Shown piece after piece: positions 17,898 through 28,144 of a stretch of 64,000 bases of DNA (positions are counted from its first letter, which is position 1; every line of letters starts with the position of its first letter). Source of the stretch: Pseudovibrio brasiliensis (GTDB lineage: Bacteria; Pseudomonadota; Alphaproteobacteria; Rhizobiales; Stappiaceae); contig NZ_CP074130.1 in NCBI RefSeq assembly GCF_018282095.1, positions 1 through 64,000 of the forward strand, read 5' to 3'. A program made the translations under genes and the position numbers. The notes under the pieces were generated by a model. The model was not told the origin of the DNA and searched no databases. It saw only the letters and a program-made list of their open reading frames with translations.

Positions 17898-18316
17898 AAA
17901 GGTGCTGAGAAGGTTCCAATTGCAATAATCATCGGTGCCAGTTTCGTAGGTGGCCGAGAACGAGCCAAACAGTTTAGGGATTCTAACTCAGACCAACAGA
18001 TAGAAGCGACCATCCTGAAAGGACTGCAGCCAGCTTTTGAGCAGCTACCCATGAAACATGATGAATATACCATGTGGGTGTGCGCCGATGTGAACGCCGC
18101 CCAAAAACACTTGCCTACAGATACACTCTGAATACAGGCGGCGAATGGTTTGCACTGACTGTGGAAGACAAGAACTCTATAAAACAACTGGTCATGCAAG
18201 CCATGTGCAGCCAGCCCATTGTTCAAAAAGCCAAATTCACCCTGATCTATCATTATACTGATCTGGAAGATAACTTCATGGGTGACTTCATAATGAGCCG
18301 CCATGACTGTCAGTAA
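17898..18316 (+). pseudogene. Frameshifted remnant of a small gene
   Basis: Two overlapping frames together read like one protein: FVGGRERAKQFRDSNSD... ends at a stop at 18129-18131, and the next frame continues as RYTLNTGGEWFALTVEDKNS up to 18316. A single-base shift near 18110-18125 would join them. It lies just past the possible immunity genes and may be a decayed immunity or effector fragment. The flanks 17665-17897 and 18317-18747 show nothing I can assign. Confidence 0.45.
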
Positions 18317-18747
18317 AGGCGAGCCTACTTGGCTCAACAGAACCAAGCGTGTGTGTTGACGCCATAAAGAACAATAAGGAAACATTGAGTAACCTTCAGC
18401 CATGTTAGGTGATTTTGGGACTGTTAAGATGCGGACGAAGTGGAGCTTTTCTACAAGTCCGAAGAGCAGGTGCGCCACAGCTGGCTCTTTGGATGATCAG
18501 GGCCATTTTGCGGACATTTGGCCGACTCTATCATCGGTTGAGGTAGTCGTAACGGGCGATACTTAGCTTTTCACTGGCGAACGTTCTTGCAAACATAGAT
18601 ATTAGCGAGCAGGATCATGTTGAGCCCAAAGCAGACGTTGGCCTGCTGGTCAACTGTTACATCAGTTGACCATTGTTGCGATTTCGGACCTAAATAAGGC
18701 TACCGCATCAGGCTGCAAGCCTTTAAACTTACAGTATTTCTTATGTG

Positions 18748-20784
18748 CTAACTGGCTAGGCAACCTGCGAGACCTTTGTTTATTGCCCAAGAAGAATCTC
18801 TTAAAGGCAAAATACCAATTTCTTTGCCTTCTAAGGAAATCTTTACACTAGTATATGAGCCAGCAAGAGCACCCGCTAATTGACGAGTGAAGAAAGCAAC
18901 GTAATCACTTTCAACTAACCCGCTTGCATCAGACTGACCCACAAATTCGGTCTCATAAACTTCACGACCAAAGTCAAATTTTACGGTTACTCTGTTCGGC
19001 AAAGCTCCAAACAGTCTACTAAGAGAACTCAGCGCAAAAATGTAATTCCCTTTACAGCTTAAATACAAAATGGCTTTATTATTGTTTTTTGAAGCCCAAA
19101 CGCCTGCAAGATAATCGCTTGCTCTCCAGGCTTGGTTAGTCAACTTGCCAACATACTGCAGATTACTAATCCGTTTTGCACTCTCAACATCACTCAGTAA
19201 ATGATTTCTGACACCAATCCAATTTACGGTGTCGGAACTGCAATATCTGTACAATAATACCTCACCTCGACATTGAACATGTTGGCTTTTTTTTAATCCA
19301 TCATAAAAGAAACTAAAACAAATCTTTGAATCTGTTCCTATATTCGATTTAACGTAACGGCCATTGCGGGGGTATATTGCCTTTCCGGAGTCTGGAATTA
19401 TTACATATTCATTTTCCCAAACTGTAAACCTTGTATTCGCTAATGAGTATCCGCATTGAGGAACATTGGAGCTGGTCGCTGTGTGTGGAAATGATATTTT
19501 TTGTATATTTTCCGGCGCCTTCCCTTGCATAAACCACGTTGGAATGTAGCTGTAGATGCCATAATCTTCCAGTTCCACTTCATCCGAACCATAATTTTCC
19601 GCTATCTCGTAGAGTGCTAAAAGCCATAAACCTATATCTTCGCCATCAAGACATGCCTTGGTTGGCGCGCCTATGAGAAGTGGCTCCAATTCATTAAATT
19701 CCCTGCAGAGCTTTGAGATATTTAACCCCGACATGCGTGCTTCTTTCAAAAAACCTGAGATAAAGCTGACTTGTTGTCCAATTTTAGTTTTTACTAGAGA
19801 GATATGCGGAATATCAAATTTGCCGACATACTTTGCAATATTGTTTCGTTCAGTTAGATCAAAGCCGCTCTGGTTTTGCTCAACCCATTCATAGAAACTT
19901 TCAGCATTGAAGAAAGGGACCTCTCTATGGAAGATTTCAAGCGCTTCAATTTTGTTCTTTTTAATCGCGTCTAGATATCCATCTTCGTTAAATGCTATTC
20001 CAAGTGCACGAAGTGTTTTCAGGCGCTCAGTGTTATTAAGAAAATCTATTCTCTGTGCTTCTGCATCGGTGAGATCAAAAGGATAGCCAGCACGTTCAAG
20101 AGTCTCTTTTAGCAACCTCATTGGAATGATACGGGCAAGGCCGTTTTCTGTTTCAATTATGAGGCCGACTAATCGCAGTCCTTCATCAAAAGTTGCGCCA
20201 CCTGACATACCGGGTACGACGGAATTAGATTCAATTTCGATAGAGGTCAAAGTGGACGTGACAACTTTTTCTGGGCGTTTGTTCCCACTCCATACTCTTC
20301 CACTAGGCTGCCCGAACAAATACGCGCCTTCTCCCTCCTTTACTTCTTGTGATAGTCGTGCCGCTGAAAGCTCTTTTACAGAAGTAATTGTTTCAGGAGC
20401 CCGATCTTCAGGGACAACCAAAATTGCAAGGTCGATACCTTTGTCTAAATTTGATGGCCATAAGGTTGCAGCAACTTCTTCACCGGGACGATCCTGAAAT
20501 TGAACCATAATATCTATTGCTGTTTCAGAGAACCCCTGCACAACATGCCCTGCGGTTGCAATGTAGACTAAGCCACCTTTTCGACCGACCACAATTCCGG
20601 CGCCCTCTGTAAGTTCGCCAGTTGTCGGGAAACGCCCATCAATCATTACTACAAGTTGTTTTGCCGAAATTGCGGATTCTTTTGAACTCACAGCTTCTTG
20701 TGCATGGCCTGTCATGATAACTACAATGCCAGACAAATAAATACTTAGGAAAATTAATAATGTACGCATGTAAAATTTTTCCAT
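18748..20784 (-). CDS. Secreted trypsin-like serine protease with large C-terminal domain
   Basis: 678 residues. An N-terminal signal peptide ends at about GHA-QEA (residues 26-28). A trypsin-like domain follows with His80 (ATAGH), Asp118 (GIDLAILVV) and Ser194 in PGMSGGA, so the catalytic triad looks complete. About 450 residues of unassigned sequence follow; the segment after 430 contains several cysteines. The protein probably acts in the periplasm or at the cell surface. It is the last gene of a leftward three-gene unit, starting one base after the stop of the membrane-protein gene. Confidence 0.75.
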   Translation of the reverse strand: MEKFYMRTLLIFLSIYLSGIVVIMTGHAQEAVSSKESAISAKQLVVMIDGRFPTTGELTEGAGIVVGRKGGLVYIATAGHVVQGFSETAIDIMVQFQDRPGEEVAATLWPSNLDKGIDLAILVVPEDRAPETITSVKELSAARLSQEVKEGEGAYLFGQPSGRVWSGNKRPEKVVTSTLTSIEIESNSVVPGMSGGATFDEGLRLVGLIIETENGLARIIPMRLLKETLERAGYPFDLTDAEAQRIDFLNNTERLKTLRALGIAFNEDGYLDAIKKNKIEALEIFHREVPFFNAESFYEWVEQNQSGFDLTERNNIAKYVGKFDIPHISLVKTKIGQQVSFISGFLKEARMSGLNISKLCREFNELEPLLIGAPTKACLDGEDIGLWLLALYEIAENYGSDEVELEDYGIYSYIPTWFMQGKAPENIQKISFPHTATSSNVPQCGYSLANTRFTVWENEYVIIPDSGKAIYPRNGRYVKSNIGTDSKICFSFFYDGLKKSQHVQCRGEVLLYRYCSSDTVNWIGVRNHLLSDVESAKRISNLQYVGKLTNQAWRASDYLAGVWASKNNNKAILYLSCKGNYIFALSSLSRLFGALPNRVTVKFDFGREVYETEFVGQSDASGLVESDYVAFFTRQLAGALAGSYTSVKISLEGKEIGILPLRDSSWAINKGLAGCLAS

Positions 20785-21855
20785 TTAATCTTGCTTTCCC
20801 AAGCTAACTGCACTTAACCCGGCAAGTAAAAGCGCAAAAATGGAGGAGATTATTATAATCAGACTTTGTACTGAGCGAAGTCCATCCAAAAGGCTTGGAT
20901 GAATTTCCCGTAGATTTTCAAGAAAACCAACTTTAACCGAACTTGCCTCACCGACGAGCACAAACTGCACACCATTCTCAGTGAGAGTTAAATTGGCAAG
21001 TTGGGCATTCAGGTTTGTGAACTTCGTAAATTCTCCGGGGCGTAAAGCAACGGGTTCGTTTGGATAACTTCCAAAATAAAACTGAATATCGCCAGAAAGG
21101 AGCGAGCTAGTTGCTATCTGCTTAGAGCCATACAGTCGGAGGCGGTCAGTTGATATCCCGACCACATCAATTGGGCTGTAAATCAAACCGTCAATATGTG
21201 GCCCATCAATTTGGACTAGCGGAGCAATAGCAGACCAACGTTTACTTCCTATTTGCTGCACAGTGGGTGTCGAATTTACACCAGAAGTAACCTGCCCCTT
21301 CCAGACTATTGTAGCGTTAGATTGCTTATTACTATCTTCTTCAATCAGTTGCAGTGATATAAACTTATTCTTCCCGGATGTTGACAGCTCCATTGCTTGA
21401 CCAGCTGGAATGAAAAAACTATCCAGCTCCAGATGGGTTGCATTTGATGTTTTCGCGTAGATTATTTGAGAGCTTGGCTTGTTATTCTCTGTTTCTAGCA
21501 ACTGGGTTAGATCGTTGCTTTGGCCAGTTGCATCGAAGGGTTCTTCGGCCAGATCATGCAAAGATATCCGCGTTCCCGAGACCCCAGAGATTACAGCATT
21601 TGTCTCACCAACTCTCAAACTTAAATTTTGAGCTTCAAGAGTGGCTACAAAGGTTGTCTTAGCGAAAAAGCTACTCGGCAATAATTCCAATGCGATAACG
21701 CAAAATGAAAATATAATTAAACAAAATGCTCCAATCACAGCAAGGCCGCGCCATGTTAGAGTGATGTCAAAACGTGCAAAAAAATTGCGGAGGATACCCG
21801 CTATAATGCGCAAGGCATCTATTATGGGGCGAAAGGCTTTTTTTGTACCGCTCAT
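20785..21855 (-). CDS. Membrane-anchored protein with N- and C-terminal TM helices
   Basis: 356 residues. One hydrophobic helix lies at about 37-60 and a second at 331-352, leaving a roughly 270-residue Ser/Thr-rich domain predicted outside the cytoplasm. No family recognised. Its ATG overlaps the stop of the upstream secreted-protein gene by 4 bases and its stop abuts the protease gene, so the three products probably work together. Confidence 0.65.
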   Translation of the reverse strand: MSGTKKAFRPIIDALRIIAGILRNFFARFDITLTWRGLAVIGAFCLIIFSFCVIALELLPSSFFAKTTFVATLEAQNLSLRVGETNAVISGVSGTRISLHDLAEEPFDATGQSNDLTQLLETENNKPSSQIIYAKTSNATHLELDSFFIPAGQAMELSTSGKNKFISLQLIEEDSNKQSNATIVWKGQVTSGVNSTPTVQQIGSKRWSAIAPLVQIDGPHIDGLIYSPIDVVGISTDRLRLYGSKQIATSSLLSGDIQFYFGSYPNEPVALRPGEFTKFTNLNAQLANLTLTENGVQFVLVGEASSVKVGFLENLREIHPSLLDGLRSVQSLIIIISSIFALLLAGLSAVSLGKQD

Positions 21856-22577
21856 TGGCCTTCCAACCGGGCACTAATACTATCGATAAGTTTATTACCA
21901 CGTCCCGATGCCACGACCTCAAACAGAATATTTTTGCGTTCGCTTAAATATGGTTTAAGCGGAAATGTTGCTGGCCGTGCGGCAGGCCACGTCCGACTTC
22001 CGAGCATTTCCTTGTCAAACAGAACACCGCCTGTATCACCATCCTTAATTGATATTCTAAGCTCATAAAGTTCCAGGTTTGCCACAAGCGCAACGTAGGG
22101 ATTGAAGGGGTTTTCATCGACAAATGAAGCTGGAATTAAAGTAGGTGTAGCAGCATCACAGTTTTCTTTGCAAATGACAGCAGCAAAGTCTGTTGGCTTT
22201 ACGTTTACATCCGGATGGCGGACAACATCTAAAGACAGTGAATAGTTCGATCCGTGATAAACTGTATCCATGCGATAGAACTGTTTGGGGCGAAGCGAAG
22301 TGACGGTTAATGCCTTAATAGCTCTTGAATCGCCCGACGAAATGTTAATGGCTAAAGAGTTTTCGTCGTAACTGGCGGGGTGCTTATGAAAAGCAGCTAT
22401 TCTTAGACCTGTTGCCGATACTTTCTGAGCGAATAAACCTTCGCAACGATCTCCGCGTTGTCTATAGGATAATTCATTTTCTGAAGCAGGTTTTATTTCA
22501 ACTCTGCAAAAATCATCTGCGGCATTTACGGGCAAAATTGAGATAAGTAAGATTAACATGGCTAATGTTTTTTTCAC
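21852..22577 (-). CDS. Secreted hypothetical protein, first gene of protease operon
   Basis: 241 residues when started at GTG 22577, which gives a clean signal peptide (VKKTLAMLILLISILPVNA, then ADDFC). Upstream in-frame ATGs exist but would bury this signal sequence. The mature part has a possible disulphide (FCRVE...DRCEG) and a later ICKENC pair. No family recognised. Four-base overlap with the next gene. Confidence 0.62.
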   Translation of the reverse strand: MKKTLAMLILLISILPVNAADDFCRVEIKPASENELSYRQRGDRCEGLFAQKVSATGLRIAAFHKHPASYDENSLAINISSGDSRAIKALTVTSLRPKQFYRMDTVYHGSNYSLSLDVVRHPDVNVKPTDFAAVICKENCDAATPTLIPASFVDENPFNPYVALVANLELYELRISIKDGDTGGVLFDKEMLGSRTWPAARPATFPLKPYLSERKNILFEVVASGRGNKLIDSISARLEGQ

Positions 22578-23161
22578 AATACACCACCGTATACTTAAGA
22601 ATGATAATACAATACAGAATCTTCTTATTATAGCAAACGACGTTGCTATGTGAAATTTCATTGGCTTAGTTTTTATTAACTCTATAAGATCAGGGGGTAT
22701 GAATAAGCAGGTATCTAAAATACAGCCTCCTGTTCTCTCTTTATGCCGGAAATACAATTGCTAATTTTGGGTTTCCTACGAACGTCCGGTTTGTCGGTGA
22801 GACGTTTCTTGCACCTCCATAAAGAAGTACCTGCTGCTTCATTAGTCAGCAAAATCGACCCCACCTGAAGTTGAAAACACGTTCTAACTGAAGGTACTGA
22901 CCATTTGCAGACATTCACTTCGAAGTGAGACATTCTTAGATCGAACCAAGCTTCAACTTAAGATAGATCTTTCTCAGTTTATTTCTGCGGATCGACTGTA
23001 GTCATTGTCGAAGCGCTAGCAGCGAAATGCCATAGCCTGATGGTAGAGCAAATAGAACTCCGACGCTTATAGCTTAGAAGGTACACGCCGAACAACGCAG
23101 AGCGTTTTGTTGACATCTTATTCGCACACATTTAATGTGTCTTAATATTCACACACATTAA
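22578..23161. other. Divergent intergenic region
   Basis: 584 bp between the leftward protease operon and the rightward STAND gene. A TTGACA at 23110-23115 with TAATGT at 23133-23138 (17-bp spacer) is a plausible promoter for the STAND gene. No additional gene supported. Confidence 0.5.
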
Positions 23162-23163
23162 AT
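23126..23163 (+). promoter_or_regulatory. Operator candidate for the XRE-STAND gene
   Basis: ACACATTTAATGTGT (23126-23140) is a perfect inverted repeat around one base, overlapping the likely -10. A second half-site, ACACATTAAATG, ends in the start codon region at 23163. The encoded protein has its own XRE domain, so autoregulation is the simplest reading. Confidence 0.6.
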
Positions 23164-26100
23164 GAGTACGATATTCATGGCTAAAGTCAAATACCCGGAA
23201 TTGGGAAAATTTATTGCAGAGCACCGCATTGCTGCTGGCATTAAGCATCAAGTTGATTTGGCCAACCATGTTAAGGTCAAGCAACAGACAGTTAGTCGTT
23301 GGGAAAAGGGCAGCTCTCGACCTCAGCGAAAGCAGCTTGCCATTATTGCTGAAATAATTAAATGTGACGAAAATGAGCTTAAAATGCTCGCAGGATACGG
23401 TGCAGATAGAGGGGCTGTAGTCATATCTTTCGATGAACCGTTTCCAATCGATTCCCTAAATCCCGATAAATTTGAACGATTTAGTTTGTTCTTCTTGGAA
23501 AAGTTGCATCCCACAGCTGATGTTCATCGCGCGGGAGGGCAGGGCCATAAGCAAGATGGTTTGGATGTGGATGCTGTTTTTCCTGATGGCCGCTACCTTA
23601 CATTTCAATGCAAGCGAGTTGAGGAGTTCGGACCGTCAAAAGTAAAAGCAGCTGTGGCAGCCCACACGAGACAAGCCGACAAGAACGTCATTATCTTATC
23701 TCGTATTGCAAGTCCTCAAGCAAGGCAGGAAATCCTGAAACATGATGGCTGGGAACTATGGGATAAGGAGGACATTAATCTCAAAATTAGAGACCAGCTC
23801 ACAATGGAAGAGCAAATTTGGTTAGTCGATACTTTCTTCTCAGGTCAACGTTTTGCTCTGCTTGGTGCTCACGAAGCGGGACCATGGCAAAATCATGAGC
23901 AGTTCTTCGCGCCTTTCTCACAACTTGTGTCTGGCTTTCATCACGATTGGAATCTTTTAGGTCGAGAAGAAGACTTATCAGAGATCCTGAAACGTTTGGA
24001 AGACAAAAAGACTAGACTTACATTGATCAGCGCTGCAGGAGGTGTTGGTAAAACGCGGTTGCTGAAAGAGGTTATCGAAAAATTTCTGACCAAAAATAAA
24101 GGCACTTCTGTTGTTTATGCAGGTGTGAGTGGAGACAATATTTCGCCTGCTAATCTAGAGCAGTTGGGCAATAAGCGGAAAATTATTGTTGTAGATGATG
24201 CTCATCTCCGTGATGATATGGAAACACTGCTTCAGTATACATCGATACCAAATAACAAGGCAAAACTGATTGTCACAAGCCGCCTTTATGCCAAAGAAAA
24301 CTGCCTGAATGTAGCTGCCAGATACGGATTGGATAGTGAGAGGGTTTATTCAGTAGATTTGGAACGCCTTACAAAAGAGCATACAGAGCAGTTAGCAACG
24401 GTAGCGCTTAAATCATACGGAGGTCCTGATCATCTAGCTTCGAGACTTGCGGACCTTACACGCGACTGTCCATTGCTGACTGTTATCGGGGCTTACGTAG
24501 TTGCTGCTTCCGAGATGCATCCTGACTTGATGCAGCAGGACGAAAAGTTTAAGCGCCATATTCTTGCACGCTTTGAAGATGTCATTGCTGGTCAGATTGG
24601 AACCGTGAGCGAAGCTGAAACGATCAAAAAGATTCTTAAAATTTTAGCGCTTTCTCAGCCGGTTTATCTTGAAGATAATGCTTTGTTCAGAGCTATTGAA
24701 AATGTTGAGAATGTTGAAGAAAACGATGCTAGAAGAGCCATTAAATTACTTCGGGAAACAGGAGTTCTTCTGAAGCGCGGCGCTAGGTATCGTCTAGCTC
24801 CAGACTTACTTGGTGACTATATTATCGAGACATACTGCATTGATTTTGATGGTAATCCGAACAACTACTCAAAGCAGGTGTTCGAAGCAGTGGACGGTGA
24901 GCTAACGACCAATGTTTTGCTGAATATTGGTCGGCTTGACTGGAGACGAAATGAAGGTGATCCATCAGACAGTCCTCTTCTAGATCCGATTTGGTCGATT
25001 CTAACGCCTGTCTATGAGTTCAGTGACCCTCATGTGAGTGCAGTCAAGACAGTAGCTTACTTCCAACCTAAGCGTGGGATGGAGTTTGTTGAACGTAATC
25101 TACTGTCAGGTAAATACCATCGGGATTTTGCAGCTATACTTCGTAATGTAGCCTACAACTACAGATTTCTAAAAGATGCTTGTGAGTTGCTATGGGAGAT
25201 GGCCAAACAAGATGAGAGAGACACGAGCCCGAACCCTGAACATCCGGTGCGAGTGCTCTGTGATTTAGCGGCATTTTCTCGAAACAAAGACATTGGGTAT
25301 AATGAGGCGGTTGTAGATTTCGCCATTGGACTTTGCAGGGAAAACTCAAACTGGGTACACAAATACACCCCGCTTGATATTCTTAGATCTGGACTAAGTA
25401 CTGAAGCCAGCCATACTTATAGTAAGGGACCGCATTTCTACTTTGAAAGAGATAAAGTGTCCCTTAATGCGGTGGCTAGCATTCGTCGCAAGATTATAAA
25501 CCAAATCACTGAACTAATTTTCAGCGATGACATTTCAATCGCGATGAAAGCGTCAGATGCATTGACGGACGCAATTAGATACCCCTTGAATCAAGGTCGA
25601 GAAGGGTGGACTGAGGAGTTCGTCGAAACTCTAAGAGCACTAAAAGCGCGGTTGAGCAAAACGTCTATTGATCCTTTAGTCTGGAAGAAGATCGCAGACG
25701 CAATTAATTGGCATCTTTGTTTTTCAGAAACAGTAACGAAAAATACTGCTGAGGAAGTCTATGCGCTATTACCCAAAGATTTAGAAACACAAGTGTTTTT
25801 TGCTCTATTAGGGGGTAGTAAATCAATCTACTATACAAGAACTGGAGATTTTGAGCAGTCATACAAAGAAAAGCAAAAAGAGATTGCCCGACTTGCCAAT
25901 GAGTTTACTGAGAGGCACTCTGAAGTCAGTAGCCTCTATGAGAGCTTGGAGACAAAGCTTCAAAAGATAAAGCTGTTTGCTCCTAATCAACATATCGCCA
26001 GTGACGCTTTCATTGGAGCTATAATTGATGCATCTGTTGAGTTCTGCAAGGAAATTTTGGCGCGCTCAGATGATCCCAACTTGAACTTGAATGCATATGC

Positions 26101-27196
26101 AGGAGCCGCACTACATCAGGTACTTGATAAAGACCCAGATTACGGATTTGAACTTTCGAGACAGTTTGCAGCATCTAATCGTATGGATTTAAAGCGCGCT
26201 GTAACTCATGCCTATGGATCTGTTTCAGCAAGTCGTGAGCTTTCAAATGCGGAAATTAACTTAATCGAATGCTTGGCAAAGCCAGGAGAAGATGCCGTCA
26301 ATTGGGTGAGCTTTCGCTGTATAGAAGCAGTGGCACGACAAGATTTGAGACGAGCAGTCGGAATTTTTCTCCAGCTTGAGTTTGAGATCCACTCCAATGC
26401 TGCAGAAGGGTTATTTTTTAGTTTTATGGCATCCGACCAGTTTTCAATAGAGCTACTTCAGAGCGACGAGGTCGACCAGTTAGTCGAAAAGATTAAACGA
26501 ATTGATGAGTTCGAAGGTTATCATTTAGAGGAGATTATTGCAGAAATCTCGGAGTTCTATCCAAGTAAAGCATTAGCGATGATAATGCAGCGCTTGAAAA
26601 AATCTATTGATGAGAAGGACTGGAAGATCCGGCCATGCAATTATGGTCCTTATATTCGTAAGCCGTTGAAAATCAGAGATACAGCGTATTTTGAGGAAGC
26701 ATTCTGGCAGTTTGCAGCTTGGGTGGAAGAGAGTGGGAGCACTCGAAGTACTGAGTGGAGTTATCAAGTACCTCATTGTTTTGAGGGGGTTTTTGCACCT
26801 TTCGACCACAAACTCGTTGGCTTGTTAAGAAAGTGGGTTGAACGTGCAACTCCACAAAGCTTCCCGCTCATACCAGTCATGCTTCAGCATGCTCATTCTA
26901 CTTTTGTGATCGAGCATTCTGAGTTTGTGATCGAGCTTTTGAGTAGAGCTCGGGCTTTAGGGCATCACGAGCATGCAACTCGCATGCTTGCTATCTCAGC
27001 AAGTTCGGGCAGTTCAAGGTCAGGAACAGCTGGCGAGCCTATGCCGCTTGATGTTCAGCTTCGCGATGAATCTCAAAAGTTGCTGGACAAGCTACCAAGA
27101 TTATCTCCTGCAAGAAGACTTTACGAAATTGTTAATAATGATGCGAAAGCGGAAATCAAGCGTTCATTAAAGGAGCGTGAGGAATGGGATGATTAA
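23162..27196 (+). CDS. XRE + PD-(D/E)xK nuclease + STAND NTPase fusion (Avs-like defence protein)
   Basis: 1344 residues. Residues 12-66 are a Cro/C1 helix-turn-helix (QQTVSRWEKGSSRPQRKQL). Residues about 100-200 resemble Mrr/Cap4-type nucleases: Asp135 in QDGLDVD and QCKR at 149-152. A STAND-type NTPase follows, with Walker A AAGGVGKT (291-298), Walker B IIVVDDAH (341-348) and LIVTSR downstream. The last 800 residues are helical and repeat-like, as in target-sensing domains. The nuclease-STAND-sensor order matches AVAST/Avs antiphage proteins, in which target binding activates the nuclease. An N-terminal DNA-binding domain is unusual in that family. It stands alone with its own operator. A defence role is inferred. 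Confidence 0.75.
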   Translation: MSTIFMAKVKYPELGKFIAEHRIAAGIKHQVDLANHVKVKQQTVSRWEKGSSRPQRKQLAIIAEIIKCDENELKMLAGYGADRGAVVISFDEPFPIDSLNPDKFERFSLFFLEKLHPTADVHRAGGQGHKQDGLDVDAVFPDGRYLTFQCKRVEEFGPSKVKAAVAAHTRQADKNVIILSRIASPQARQEILKHDGWELWDKEDINLKIRDQLTMEEQIWLVDTFFSGQRFALLGAHEAGPWQNHEQFFAPFSQLVSGFHHDWNLLGREEDLSEILKRLEDKKTRLTLISAAGGVGKTRLLKEVIEKFLTKNKGTSVVYAGVSGDNISPANLEQLGNKRKIIVVDDAHLRDDMETLLQYTSIPNNKAKLIVTSRLYAKENCLNVAARYGLDSERVYSVDLERLTKEHTEQLATVALKSYGGPDHLASRLADLTRDCPLLTVIGAYVVAASEMHPDLMQQDEKFKRHILARFEDVIAGQIGTVSEAETIKKILKILALSQPVYLEDNALFRAIENVENVEENDARRAIKLLRETGVLLKRGARYRLAPDLLGDYIIETYCIDFDGNPNNYSKQVFEAVDGELTTNVLLNIGRLDWRRNEGDPSDSPLLDPIWSILTPVYEFSDPHVSAVKTVAYFQPKRGMEFVERNLLSGKYHRDFAAILRNVAYNYRFLKDACELLWEMAKQDERDTSPNPEHPVRVLCDLAAFSRNKDIGYNEAVVDFAIGLCRENSNWVHKYTPLDILRSGLSTEASHTYSKGPHFYFERDKVSLNAVASIRRKIINQITELIFSDDISIAMKASDALTDAIRYPLNQGREGWTEEFVETLRALKARLSKTSIDPLVWKKIADAINWHLCFSETVTKNTAEEVYALLPKDLETQVFFALLGGSKSIYYTRTGDFEQSYKEKQKEIARLANEFTERHSEVSSLYESLETKLQKIKLFAPNQHIASDAFIGAIIDASVEFCKEILARSDDPNLNLNAYAGAALHQVLDKDPDYGFELSRQFAASNRMDLKRAVTHAYGSVSASRELSNAEINLIECLAKPGEDAVNWVSFRCIEAVARQDLRRAVGIFLQLEFEIHSNAAEGLFFSFMASDQFSIELLQSDEVDQLVEKIKRIDEFEGYHLEEIIAEISEFYPSKALAMIMQRLKKSIDEKDWKIRPCNYGPYIRKPLKIRDTAYFEEAFWQFAAWVEESGSTRSTEWSYQVPHCFEGVFAPFDHKLVGLLRKWVERATPQSFPLIPVMLQHAHSTFVIEHSEFVIELLSRARALGHHEHATRMLAISASSGSSRSGTAGEPMPLDVQLRDESQKLLDKLPRLSPARRLYEIVNNDAKAEIKRSLKEREEWDD

Positions 27197-27448
27197 CGTT
27201 CTTCCTCACCATCGAGTTCTATCTTGCCATACGACAATCTCAACCTTAGCTAGAACTGCTCGAATGTCAGCTCTTGGCCCACCAAGTCAGCAATGGCTTG
27301 GAGGCTGATCTAGATTTCTATGCTGCAGCGAAGGATGGCATAGTCCGCTAGGCCCTCGTCAGTATGTTACGAAAAACACAAGATCTCCAGGTGAGGTCCT
27401 CGAAGGAGAGAGTGCTTACGGAGAGGTATCTAATTTCTCGCGACAGTC

Positions 27449-27827
27449 TTATTTTCCCGCGGTCCTGTTCACAGTAACACCTATCTCGGGTTTAAATCGA
27501 GCAGCATCCTTGTCCCACCAAGAAAAATCGTCTTCTCTGTAAATTCGGTGACCACCGTCCGCTCTTGATATTTCGCGGAGAGAAGAACTTGGTATCCATC
27601 TTTGAATATGCGAAAGCCAATCGGGTAGATCAATTTTCACTTCATATATGCCCGATATGGCAACGACGTCATCTAAGTAACTATTGCTATCTCCGCAAAC
27701 TCCTGCGTGCTTAGCAGATGCTGGCGCAGTATCTTACAGCGCCAGCATCTGGATCTATAAATAACATCAAGCCCCCTAAAATGAGAAACCCTAGTACTGT
27801 AAGGCCAGCCATACGATGAAATTTCAT
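27449..27827 (-). pseudogene. Frameshifted small secreted protein
   Basis: ATG 27827 begins a signal-like peptide (MKFHRMAGLTVLGFLILGG) that stops after 38 codons; another frame continues as KHAGVCGDSNSYLDDVVAIS... to a stop at 27449. The frames cross within a 13-bp inverted repeat. The intact product would have been a short secreted or lipid-anchored protein of unknown function. The region 27197-27448 shows nothing. Confidence 0.5.
27715..27751. repeat. 13-bp perfect inverted repeat
   Basis: CAGATGCTGGCGC (27715-27727) and GCGCCAGCATCTG (27739-27751) flank an 11-base loop. It lies exactly where the reading frame of the surrounding pseudogene is broken. Confidence 0.65.
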
Positions 27828-28091
27828 TATAAACTCATTCCTCTATCCACTTTTGAAAAATTAGATTACGGCAACTTAATATCATTGTCGGAGTATAGTT
27901 CATCTCCACTACTCAGAACGCTACAATTGTTGACTAAAAAGTACGAATATTGGCTTGTTGTCATTAATCGCTGTGCTGTGCATCTTGTTTTGCTAATTCT
28001 TCAATCCGCGAGAACTGATCATCAATCTGCCAATCCATTAAACGTAGGTGGTCAAGAAGCCTCATGTGCATGTTGCTTATGGTCAACGGCA

Positions 28092-28122
28092 CATGGTTTC
28101 AACACTCCAAGCTGAAACCATG
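28092..28122 (-). terminator. Hairpin downstream of the autotransporter gene
   Basis: CATGGTTTCA (28092-28101) and TGAAACCATG (28113-28122) form a 10-bp stem about 25 bp past the autotransporter stop. A long T-run is lacking, so termination is probable, not certain. Confidence 0.5.
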
Positions 28123-28144
28123 CGCAAAATTCAGCTAATTACTC

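Noticed and set aside
17894-18478. 194-codon leftward frame overlapping the end of the type VI island
   Set aside because: No start context or family; the opposite strand carries a better-supported frameshifted gene, so this is a shadow.
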